Shown here piece after piece: positions 1 to 5,440 of a DNA stretch of 18,162 nt. Position 1 is the stretch's first letter; each line of letters opens with the position of its first letter. The position numbers and the translations under genes were made by a program. The notes beneath the pieces were generated by a model. It did no database searches and was not told the origin of the DNA. It was given only the letters and a program-made list of their open reading frames with translations. This DNA comes from Candidatus Moraniibacteriota bacterium (GTDB lineage Bacteria > Patescibacteriota > Minisyncoccia > Moranbacterales > GCA-2747515), in NCBI GenBank assembly GCA_027069365.1, contig JALXES010000063.1, positions 1 through 18,162 on the forward strand. Direction: 5' to 3'.

Positions 1-158
1 ATGTCGAAGGGTGCGCGGACCATCCGCTCGGCCATAAAACCGGCAACGATATCGCCGCAGTGGATGCCGTGCTGCGCTCCATGTGTGGCAGCTTCTGCGA
101 GCGCCCACTCCAACGCATCCATATTGTCGTGTGAGTCCGAAAAGATAGCGATAATCAT
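1..158 (-). CDS. YfcE/MJ0936-type metallophosphoesterase, 3' part cut off by window edge
   Basis: Only the first 52 residues are in the window; the gene continues past base 1. The N-terminus reads MIIAIFSDSHDN, the first metal-binding motif (DxH; D8, H10) of calcineurin-like phosphoesterases. HCGD at residues 33-36 follows, the second motif (GD), with D36 as a bridging metal ligand. This spacing is typical of the small YfcE/MJ0936 phosphodiesterase family, soluble cytoplasmic enzymes that use two Mn or other divalent metals to cleave phosphodiesters; the natural substrate is usually unknown. The ATG at 156-158 is the first start after the promoter-like repeat at 187-208, and no Shine-Dalgarno site precedes it. 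The gene is divergent from the small ORF at 240. The family is clear from two motifs; substrate and full length cannot be judged. Confidence 0.85.
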   Translation of the reverse strand, partial: MIIAIFSDSHDNMDALEWALAEAATHGAQHGIHCGDIVAGFMAERMVRAPFD

Positions 159-186
159 AGGTTGTTTTTAGTGTTTTGCTATTTTC

Positions 187-208
187 AGTATAGCAGATGT
201 GCTATACT
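187..208. promoter_or_regulatory. Symmetric bidirectional promoter / operator-like inverted repeat
   Basis: The arms AGTATAGCA (187-195) and TGCTATACT (200-208) are perfect 9-base reverse complements separated by GATG. Read rightward, TGC-TATACT is an extended -10 element that would start RNA near 215, ahead of the ORF at 240. Read leftward, the identical element would start RNA near 180, ahead of the phosphoesterase gene at 158. No convincing -35 is visible on either side, which fits extended -10 promoters. There is no T-run after either arm, so it is not an intrinsic terminator. A dyad operator for a repressor is an alternative or additional reading. Confidence 0.6.
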
Positions 209-227
209 GGAGGCACGTTCAACGAAA

Positions 228-233
228 GAGGAG
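228..233 (+). promoter_or_regulatory. Strong Shine-Dalgarno site of the 73-aa ORF
   Basis: GAGGAG lies 6 bases before the ATG at 240 and fixes that start rather than the upstream TTG at 162. It is the only near-consensus ribosome binding site in the window; most other genes have none or a very weak one. Confidence 0.8.
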
Positions 234-239
234 AAGTTA

Positions 240-461
240 ATGAGTATTTTTAAAAGGCTTCGCTGCTGGGAGATTCAGTGGCACAAGCGACGCCTGAAAA
301 AATTAGGCGTTGATATTAATAGCGAGGAGAAAGGGATTTCAAGAAAAAGACTAGGAGAAGTATCGGCGCGACTCCAAATTGCCAGAAAATATTTTTATCT
401 TGGCGGTGGAGATCCTGCGTCTCCGGATTGTCCCAAGATAACGGATTTTGTTCGTTGGTAG
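240..461 (+). CDS. Small basic orphan protein, 73 aa, function unknown
   Basis: I do not recognise this protein. The start at 240 is chosen because a strong Shine-Dalgarno site precedes it and a promoter-like element lies at 200-208; an upstream TTG at 162 would start before that promoter. The product begins MSIFKRLRCWEIQWHKRRLK and is rich in Lys and Arg in its first half (residues 5-50). The tail holds Gly, Pro and Trp (LGGGDPASPD near residues 54-63). No membrane span, signal peptide or cysteine pair is visible. The gene has its own promoter-like element and its own terminator (468-499), so it looks like an independent single-gene unit. Base composition is visibly more AT-rich than the neighbours. 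It could bind nucleic acid or the ribosome given its charge, but nothing in the sequence proves this. Confidence 0.6.
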   Translation: MSIFKRLRCWEIQWHKRRLKKLGVDINSEEKGISRKRLGEVSARLQIARKYFYLGGGDPASPDCPKITDFVRW

Positions 462-467
462 ATGCCG

Positions 468-499
468 GCGCTTGTCATGGACGACAAGCGCTATTTTTT
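468..499 (+). terminator. Intrinsic terminator of the 73-aa ORF
   Basis: A perfect 9-base stem (GCGCTTGTC 468-476 with GACAAGCGC 483-491) has a 6-base loop and is followed by TA and six T (494-499). It begins 7 bases after the stop at 461. In the opposite direction the hairpin has no T-run, so it probably does not end the tRNA-Gln transcript. Confidence 0.88.
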
Positions 500-501
500 G
501 T

Positions 502-572
502 TGGGCTGGAGGGATTCGAACCCCCGCATCACGGGACCAAAACCCGTTGCCTTACCGCTTGGCTACAGCCCA
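502..572 (-). tRNA. tRNA-Gln, anticodon UUG
   Basis: The minus strand folds into a complete 71-base cloverleaf. The 7-bp acceptor stem is TGGGCTG with CAGCCCA. A D-arm (GCC/GGC) follows, then an anticodon stem ACGGG/CCCGT with loop TTTTGGT giving anticodon TTG (plus-strand bases 538-540). The T-arm is GGGGG/CCCTC with one G-U pair around TTCGAAT. The 3' CCA is not encoded (the next bases are ACA) and must be added enzymatically. The gene starts 2 bases after the dnaX stop codon on the same strand, so it is probably excised from the dnaX transcript. No terminator is seen downstream on this strand. Confidence 0.95.
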
Positions 573-574
573 TT

Positions 575-2071
575 CTATGACGGCGCAATGCGTCCACCGT
601 CCATCACCTGCATTGCATGAGCGATGAGCGATGGCGACGGCGCAGCATCATCGGATCTGCGCACAGTCACCGCAAATTGCTTCTTACATATTGTAGCAAT
701 GGCGCTCTGGAGTGTCAAACGCAGTGCGCTGTCAGCAAGCTTGTCAACGAGGAGGGGGTTGGTAGCTGTGATGGTAAGTGTGTTGTCTATGATGCTGTGC
801 GGTGCGCTCTGGCGCAGTAGTGCGGCAAACGCAGCATTGTCGTGTTTAACGGTGTCAATGATGCGTGGCCACGCATGCGTGACGGACGCGAGGAGGTCGT
901 GTGACGAGGTCTGTGCAGGTGGTGTCGTTTGTGATGATGTCTCCGGAGAGGGCGCGCTGCCGTTGGTAGACGTATCAGAAGGTGGTGTTGTGTTGTGCGA
1001 TGTTGTGAGCCGGACGATGGCAATTTCAAGTGGGAGCTGCGGGAGCGCGCTCTGTGGAATAGCGGTGTGCGCAGTACTGAGAGCATCAATAATGTCGGTG
1101 AGACGCGCTGCCGGTGTCTGTGCGAGCTTTGCCAAGCGCTGTTGCTCGGTTTCGTCGTAGATGTGCGTGTGCTGGGCGAGGAGTTCCGGTGCGATACTGC
1201 CGAGAAGCGCGTGGCGCGCAACAGTGAGGAGTGAAGTTGTAAAGATGGTGATGTTGTGCCCGGCATCAACGACATCGGATAGGGTAGTGAGGGCTGCCGT
1301 GGTATCATTACCGATGATGTGTGCAAGGAGCGTAAAGACCGTGTCACGTTCAGTGATGCCGAGGACCGTGCGCACGTCGGATGGTGTGATGGTCTCGGAG
1401 GCGAAAGCCATGACCTGCGCGAGGAGTGACTCCGCATCACGCATACTGCCGCCGCTTGCCACGGCAATCATCATTGCACTCTCGGGATCAAGTGTGAGTT
1501 TCTCTGCCTGTGCGATGCGCAACAATTTAGCGCTAATATCGTCTACAGTGATGCGATTCAGGTCAAAGCGCTGAACGCGTGAGAGAATTGTTTCCGGCAC
1601 TTTGTGCACTTCTGTCGTTGCAAAGATGAAAATCGTGTGCGCAGGCGGCTCTTCCAATGTTTTGAGGAAGGCATTCCATGCCGCAGCGGAGAGCATGTGC
1701 GCCTCGTCAATGATGTACACTTTGAAGTGTGTGCGACTCGGTGGCATGGCGACCGTTTCACGCAATTCACGGATGTTGTCAACGCTCGTGTGGCTGGCAG
1801 CGTCAATCTCAATAATATCAAGTGCGGTGCCATCAAGAATCTCTGTGCACACGGCATCGTCGCACGGTGTGAAGCCTGTGCGCGGCGCACAGTTGACAGC
1901 ATGTGCAAAGATGCGCCCAAGTGTCGTCTTACCGGTGCCACGCGGACCGGTGAAGAGATACGCGTGGCCGATGATATTGTGCGTGATAGCACCCTGAAGT
2001 GTCTGGACGACATGGCGCTGGCCAATAACATCATCAAACGTCCGCGGGCGATAGGTATTGTAGATTGTCAT
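575..2071 (-). CDS. dnaX: DNA polymerase III subunit gamma/tau (clamp-loader ATPase)
   Basis: DnaX is the AAA+ motor of the clamp loader that places the beta sliding clamp on primed DNA. The 498-residue product shows YRPRTFDDVIGQ near the N-terminus, Walker A GPRGTGKTT (about 42-50), Walker B VYIIDEAH (about 118-125), sensor 1 FATTE, and the LSRVQRF arginine-finger region. A Thr/Ser/Pro-rich linker follows (about 360-395), then a short C-terminal domain ending near 498. Start: ATG 2071 is preferred over TTG 2095, because family members begin just before the YRPxxF motif. Oddities: the zinc finger keeps only three of four cysteines (C61, C70, C75), and the usual SRC motif reads SRV. No A-rich slippery site for a tau/gamma frameshift is evident. 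tRNA-Gln follows 2 bases after the stop; a GtrA-family gene lies upstream on the same strand. Confidence 0.95.
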   Translation of the reverse strand: MTIYNTYRPRTFDDVIGQRHVVQTLQGAITHNIIGHAYLFTGPRGTGKTTLGRIFAHAVNCAPRTGFTPCDDAVCTEILDGTALDIIEIDAASHTSVDNIRELRETVAMPPSRTHFKVYIIDEAHMLSAAAWNAFLKTLEEPPAHTIFIFATTEVHKVPETILSRVQRFDLNRITVDDISAKLLRIAQAEKLTLDPESAMMIAVASGGSMRDAESLLAQVMAFASETITPSDVRTVLGITERDTVFTLLAHIIGNDTTAALTTLSDVVDAGHNITIFTTSLLTVARHALLGSIAPELLAQHTHIYDETEQQRLAKLAQTPAARLTDIIDALSTAHTAIPQSALPQLPLEIAIVRLTTSHNTTPPSDTSTNGSAPSPETSSQTTPPAQTSSHDLLASVTHAWPRIIDTVKHDNAAFAALLRQSAPHSIIDNTLTITATNPLLVDKLADSALRLTLQSAIATICKKQFAVTVRRSDDAAPSPSLIAHAMQVMDGGRIAPS

Positions 2072-2096
2072 AGCGTGGGAGAGTGATTGATGCAAA

Positions 2097-2122
2097 CAAA
2101 GGTGCCACAGTGTGACACCTTT
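2097..2122. repeat. Imperfect 12-base-arm palindrome next to the dnaX promoter
   Basis: The plus-strand arms AAAGGTGCCACA and TGTGACACCTTT are inverted repeats with one mismatch around a single central G (2110). The dyad begins 2 bases downstream (minus strand) of the TATAAT at 2125-2130 and so covers the likely dnaX transcription start. It lies about 25-50 bases past the end of the GtrA gene; on the minus strand it is followed by TTTGTTTG, so a weak terminator for that gene is also possible. Confidence 0.5.
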
Positions 2123-2124
2123 TC

Positions 2125-2130
2125 ATTATA
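2125..2130 (-). promoter_or_regulatory. Probable -10 element for dnaX
   Basis: The minus strand reads TATAAT here, 53 bases before the dnaX ATG, in the gap between the GtrA-family gene and dnaX. No good -35 is visible at 16-18 bases upstream. The assignment rests on the -10 match and position. Confidence 0.5.
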
Positions 2131-2147
2131 CACTATTAGAGTGAAGA

Positions 2148-2765
2148 CTACTTCTTGAACACAAAGAGCTTGTAGCCAAGGAAGTTCCATGCGAGCACGA
2201 GCACGGAGGCGATGGCTGCAGCTAGCGTCGCGAGTGTGCTGCTGACAATGCCGTTAGCGGCAGCGAAGTACGAGATAGCACCGGTGATTGTAGCATTCAA
2301 TACAAGCCCGATGACGCTCACGCTGACAAATTTCGTAAATTCTCCGGCTGTGGCCTCATCTTTCTTTCCAAATGACCAGTAGCGATTCCAGATGTAACTG
2401 TTGATGACGGCAACCGTGAAAGAAAGACCCTTAAAGAGCATTGCGCCGATGACTGTGGTAGAGCCGCCAACAGCAAGGATGATGAGATTGTATGTGCCGA
2501 GATCAACGGCGGTATTTGCCGCGCCGACAACGCCGAACTTCGCCAACTGGAAGAAGAAGCCGCGCCATTGCGCCAGTGCGGCACCAATAGCAACGCCAAT
2601 AGCTGCCGCAATACTAAACGCAAGCGTGGTAATGAGGAAGGGTAGTTCCGGAAAGAACGGGATGCTGCTGTTGGAAACGAGTGTAAACCCAAGACCAAAA
2701 ATTGCCCCGTTGATGGCTGCAAAGACAAGATCTCTCTCGGTAAGTTTATGTGGTGATGTTTTCAT
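2148..2765 (-). CDS. GtrA-family polytopic membrane protein with N-terminal extension
   Basis: The 205-residue product is very hydrophobic, with about six predicted membrane segments. Residues 70-203 match the GtrA-like domain (PF04138): the four-helix pattern begins FFQLAKFGVVGAANTAVD, continues through the conserved INSYIWNRYWSF block (121-132), and ends WNFLGYKLFVFKK. GtrA proteins are thought to help move lipid-linked sugars (e.g. undecaprenyl-phosphate-glucose) across the membrane or support cell-surface glycan synthesis. Residues 12-66 form two extra hydrophobic segments absent from minimal GtrA proteins. ATG 2765 is preferred over TTG 2783, because GAGAGA lies just before it. No glycosyltransferase is adjacent, so the substrate cannot be inferred from context. 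Confidence 0.82.
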   Translation of the reverse strand: MKTSPHKLTERDLVFAAINGAIFGLGFTLVSNSSIPFFPELPFLITTLAFSIAAAIGVAIGAALAQWRGFFFQLAKFGVVGAANTAVDLGTYNLIILAVGGSTTVIGAMLFKGLSFTVAVINSYIWNRYWSFGKKDEATAGEFTKFVSVSVIGLVLNATITGAISYFAAANGIVSSTLATLAAAIASVLVLAWNFLGYKLFVFKK

Positions 2766-2789
2766 AGTTCTCTCGTGGAGCAAACAGCT

Positions 2790-2825
2790 ACACCCTCCAC
2801 GTCACGCGAAGACGCGCGAGGGCGT
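2790..2825 (-). terminator. GC-rich hairpin between two minus-strand genes (weak terminator or processing site)
   Basis: On the minus strand ACGCCCTC pairs with GAGGGTGT (one G-U pair), with an inner CGTC/GACG stem. It lies just after the stop of the gene at 2845-3516 and before the GtrA-family start. No T-run follows, so termination is uncertain; it could equally stabilise or separate the two messages. Confidence 0.35.
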
Positions 2826-2844
2826 TGTCTGTTGCGCACTGTTA

Positions 2845-3516
2845 TTATGCTTTAATCTCTTCTTCAATATCGCGAATATCGGAAGACCACGTCGGGGTGT
2901 CTTGTTGCGCCGGGGTTTTTGGTTTCTGAGAGTGCTGTCTCTGCGGTGCGACGAAGGGCGCGATGGCATTGTCGGCGCGCGAGAGGATGCTCTCAATAAC
3001 GGCCCATGAAGCGTTTTTGTCGCGGGGGATGACCACAGCAACTTCATCGCCCGGTTCTGCACGGAAGTAGGTAATGCTGGCGAGGAGAACTTTGTACGGC
3101 TTGCCTTCAGTGACAACATAGTAGTGACCGCGCTCGTCCTGCGAGATGATGCCGATAGCGTTCTTGCGTGGCGCGGGGCCAATTTGTTTGTAGATAAATG
3201 TGCTGTCTGGTGTGATGGTGAGTTTGAGTACATCACCTTCTACAAGTTTTGACTTGGAGGCGTAGTTTGCCGGTACGGGGTATTGCTTGCCATCCGCGCC
3301 AATCATCACTTGACCATCAAACACCCCCTCAACAACAGTGCCATCACTGTCGTCAACCTTACGCTTGCGACCAACTTTCTTTTTGCCCTCCACTTGCAAG
3401 AGCATGGATTTTGCGCTCTGAATTGTCTTCTCGGCATTGGTAATCATCTCGCGCAATGACTGGATTTTTTGTGCACGCTCCTCCGGTGAGAGCGTGTCAA
3501 GTGACTCTTCTGACAT
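2845..3516 (-). CDS. Uncharacterised coiled-coil plus beta-domain protein, 223 aa
   Basis: Function unknown; it resembles conserved hypothetical proteins I associate with CPR genomes, though I cannot confirm this by search. Residues 5-43 are a predicted coiled coil, followed by a basic patch (KKKVGRKRKV, 45-54). Residues 60-180 form a compact beta-rich region containing VFDGQVMIGADGKQYPVPAN and LVEGDVLKLTI, the rhythm of an SH3- or OB-like small barrel. A polar Gln/Pro-rich tail (190-210) leads to an acidic end (DIEEEI). There is no signal peptide or membrane span, so it is probably cytoplasmic. A basic linker next to a barrel could suit RNA or DNA binding, but this is inference. The ATG at 3516 has only an AT-rich leader and no Shine-Dalgarno site; a promoter is seen at 3555-3584. 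Confidence 0.75.
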   Translation of the reverse strand: MSEESLDTLSPEERAQKIQSLREMITNAEKTIQSAKSMLLQVEGKKKVGRKRKVDDSDGTVVEGVFDGQVMIGADGKQYPVPANYASKSKLVEGDVLKLTITPDSTFIYKQIGPAPRKNAIGIISQDERGHYYVVTEGKPYKVLLASITYFRAEPGDEVAVVIPRDKNASWAVIESILSRADNAIAPFVAPQRQHSQKPKTPAQQDTPTWSSDIRDIEEEIKA

Positions 3517-3554
3517 AGTTTTTAGTTTTTATTTTTTGCGAAATCGTTGCTTTC

Positions 3555-3584
3555 ATTATAGAGGCTTTTGGGAAATACTGCAAA
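3555..3584 (-). promoter_or_regulatory. Promoter of the 223-aa protein gene
   Basis: The minus strand shows TTTGCA (3579-3584) as -35, an 18-base spacer, and a consensus TATAAT (3555-3560) as -10. A start near 3548 gives a leader of about 30 bases. A 10-base perfect palindrome, GTCAGCTGAC (3587-3596), abuts the -35 on its upstream side. Confidence 0.65.
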
Positions 3585-3721
3585 TTGTCAGCTGACCATG
3601 TCTGGAGTAGCGGTAGAGTAACGCCTCGTTGGCAAGATTGGACACAGGTTGCAATACGGTGTAAACTTCTAATATTGTGTGCATAGACTAAAACACAGGC
3701 ATTGTGTTAGCGCGACGACAA

Positions 3722-4981
3722 ATGAGACTATTTCTAATGCGTAGCATCCTCGTGCTCGGCTTTCTTGTTGTGTGGTGCGGCACCGGGGATGTTGCCGAGG
3801 CAAAGAAGCTGAAAGCAAAGACGTATAAGAAAGACTACACGCTTGATGACGGTGAGGTCCTTGAGGGTGCGGGGACAAAAAAAACAACAATCAAAGGAAC
3901 AATTCGCGTGCGCGATCGTGGCACGCTGCGCAATCTTACGATAAAGGGTGGCCGTGTTACGGTGCTGTCCGGTGCGAGTCTAACGATAGAGAATGTGGTG
4001 GTTGATGATGCGCCGGGCGTGGCGATTGAGACGCGTGGTGGCGGCACATTGGTCGTACGCAACTCTGCGATTGTCAACGCCGGCGGAAAGGCGTTTTATA
4101 TTCAGAGAGGAAAGCACATTGTGATTACCGGCACAACAGTGCGAGGAGCCGGTGAGGAAGGTATTGATATTCGCAGCGGTGTTAGCGGCACAATCACCGG
4201 TAACACAATTGTCAATAACAGAGAGAGTGGTATTGAGGTCATTCTGGGCAACACATCACTGACAATTGCCAACAACACGATCAGCGGTAACCGTGCGAGT
4301 GGCATTGCGACACAGTATTACTCGCTCGCACAGGAAACGGGTGATGTGCGCATCACCAACAACAAGATCGTGGGGAACAGGAACTACGCTATTGATTGTA
4401 AAATCCCCAGCAGGATGTCGTCAGGCAAGAGAATTCGTGACGGATACTGGCAACGCTCTCTGAAAGTTGTGGACAATGTCTTTGCGCGGAATAGTGCGGG
4501 GAGTATTGCGCCGCTGTGTGGCCGTGTGTATAACGTTGACTCAGAGGCTGTGCGCCGTGCGCGAGAGGAAGCGCGCAAGGCAGCGGAGGAGAAAGCGCGC
4601 CAGGCGGCAGAGGCGGAACGCAGAGCTCGTGAAGTTGACCAACAGCGCCATGTGCTGACAGAGGCGGAGCAGGCGTTTGATGAGCATCTTGTGCGCATCA
4701 AAGAGCACAAGGAGGTGGTGGATGCATACTCGTGGGTGCGTGTGGTTTTTGTGGGCGTTGACCAGGCGCATGTGGAGGCGCTGCGTGCGCAACGTGATGG
4801 TCTCATGCGCATAGCACAGACGCTCAGAGAACTTGAGCGACAGCAACTTGATGAGGCAGAACGTAAGCGCGCTGCAGAACTTAAGGCACGCCTTGATACT
4901 GTTGTGACACCACTGGACAGCTACATTGTCGCGAAAGAACATGCAGGCCTTTGGCATCGTATCACGCGTCTGTGGCGCTAA
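3722..4981 (+). CDS. Secreted right-handed beta-helix protein with C-terminal coiled coil
   Basis: The 419-residue product starts with a signal peptide: basic MRLFLMR, a hydrophobic core to about residue 18, and an AEA-K cleavage-like site at 25-28. Residues 45-265 form a right-handed parallel beta-helix: ladders of short beta strands with Asn-rich turns, clearest in three coils (TGNTIVNNRESGIEV, IANNTISGNRASGIAT, ITNNKIVGNRNYAID). Such folds occur in pectate-lyase-like and NosD-like surface proteins. No catalytic triad can be assigned. C226 and C266 could form a disulfide at the end of the helix. Residues 275-395 are rich in Glu, Arg, Ala and Lys, a long coiled coil. The ATG at 3722 is preferred over GTG 3704, giving a compact signal peptide. 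Role unknown; an extracellular binding or attachment protein is plausible. Its stop overlaps that of the convergent gene. Confidence 0.8.
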   Translation: MRLFLMRSILVLGFLVVWCGTGDVAEAKKLKAKTYKKDYTLDDGEVLEGAGTKKTTIKGTIRVRDRGTLRNLTIKGGRVTVLSGASLTIENVVVDDAPGVAIETRGGGTLVVRNSAIVNAGGKAFYIQRGKHIVITGTTVRGAGEEGIDIRSGVSGTITGNTIVNNRESGIEVILGNTSLTIANNTISGNRASGIATQYYSLAQETGDVRITNNKIVGNRNYAIDCKIPSRMSSGKRIRDGYWQRSLKVVDNVFARNSAGSIAPLCGRVYNVDSEAVRRAREEARKAAEEKARQAAEAERRAREVDQQRHVLTEAEQAFDEHLVRIKEHKEVVDAYSWVRVVFVGVDQAHVEALRAQRDGLMRIAQTLRELERQQLDEAERKRAAELKARLDTVVTPLDSYIVAKEHAGLWHRITRLWR

Positions 4982-5331
4982 GAAATTTTCTTGAAGGTCA
5001 CCTTGTAGGTGGGCTCGTACGTATTGTGGTGTGCATCGGACAGCTCAATGCTCTCACCCTTGATAAGTTGCGTCATGGCAATATCGCTGAGCATCTCCTC
5101 CAGAGCGGCGCGCTCTTTTGTGAGTTCTTCCAGGCGCTCGTAGGCGCCGCCCATGCTGGCTTGGATGGCAAGTTCTGCCTCCTTTTTGGCGATGCGCGCT
5201 GTGTCGTAGGCGTCCTTGAGCGCTTGGTACTCGCCGTCATTGGCCAGCATATCGCGATAGTCCTTGCGGATGGACTTTTGTTCTTGTTTGATGGCCTCAA
5301 GCTCATTGAAGACGTCTTGGATGTCACGCAT
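4978..5331 (-). CDS. Uncharacterised coiled-coil protein, 117 aa
   Basis: Residues 1-90 are almost entirely helical and charged with heptad-like spacing (FNELEAIKQEQKSIRKDYRD, then YERLEELTKERAALEEML), giving two coiled-coil segments split by a small AlaSerMetGlyGly hinge near residue 61. The C-terminal 25 residues (THNTYEP-like region ending KVTFKKIS) look like beta strands. There is no signal peptide or membrane span. I do not recognise the family. The ATG at 5331 lies 34 bases after a TATGAT-type promoter; no Shine-Dalgarno site is visible. The stop codon (4978-4980) overlaps the stop of the convergent beta-helix gene. The shape suggests a structural or adaptor protein, but no function can be assigned. 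Confidence 0.7.
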   Translation of the reverse strand: MRDIQDVFNELEAIKQEQKSIRKDYRDMLANDGEYQALKDAYDTARIAKKEAELAIQASMGGAYERLEELTKERAALEEMLSDIAMTQLIKGESIELSDAHHNTYEPTYKVTFKKIS

Positions 5332-5361
5332 AGGTGTATTTTGTTATGTGAATAATGTTCC

Positions 5362-5370
5362 AATCATACC
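5362..5370 (-). promoter_or_regulatory. Extended -10 promoter for the 117-aa coiled-coil gene
   Basis: The minus strand reads TGG-TATGAT about 30 bases before the ATG at 5331, an extended -10 (TGnTATrAT). No convincing -35 lies upstream. It faces away from the mscS promoter region. Confidence 0.5.
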
Positions 5371-5391
5371 ACACTTCGCACAGTGGGAGAA

Positions 5392-5425
5392 CTATGTGTT
5401 AACATAGAGGGAGTATTACCATAAT
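5392..5425 (+). promoter_or_regulatory. Weak promoter with overlapping dyad upstream of the MscS gene
   Basis: TTAACA (5399-5404) and CATAAT (5420-5425) are separated by 15 bases, shorter than ideal. The dyad CTATGT-GTTA-ACATAG (5392-5407) covers the -35. Transcription would begin near 5432, leaving a very short leader before the ATG at 5441. Confidence 0.4.
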
Positions 5426-5440
5426 CTATTGAGAAATCAT

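Noticed and set aside
624..1160. Long plus-strand ORF opposite dnaX (178 codons)
   Set aside because: It lies entirely antisense to dnaX, has low-complexity Val/Ser/Ala composition produced by dnaX codon bias, and has no ribosome site or known motif.
787..1467. Minus-strand 226-codon ORF in another frame of dnaX
   Set aside because: It is Ser/Arg/His-rich as expected for a shifted frame of the Thr/Pro/Ala-rich dnaX sequence; the dnaX frame carries all motifs.
575..2071. Programmed frameshift in dnaX making tau and gamma forms
   Set aside because: I see no A-rich slippery heptamer with a nearby stop in the -1 frame like that of E. coli; the protein is already short.
3704..3721. GTG at 3704 as start of the beta-helix gene
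   Set aside because: It adds only six residues (VLARRQ) ahead of an already good signal peptide and lacks a ribosome site; ATG 3722 is preferred, though not proven.
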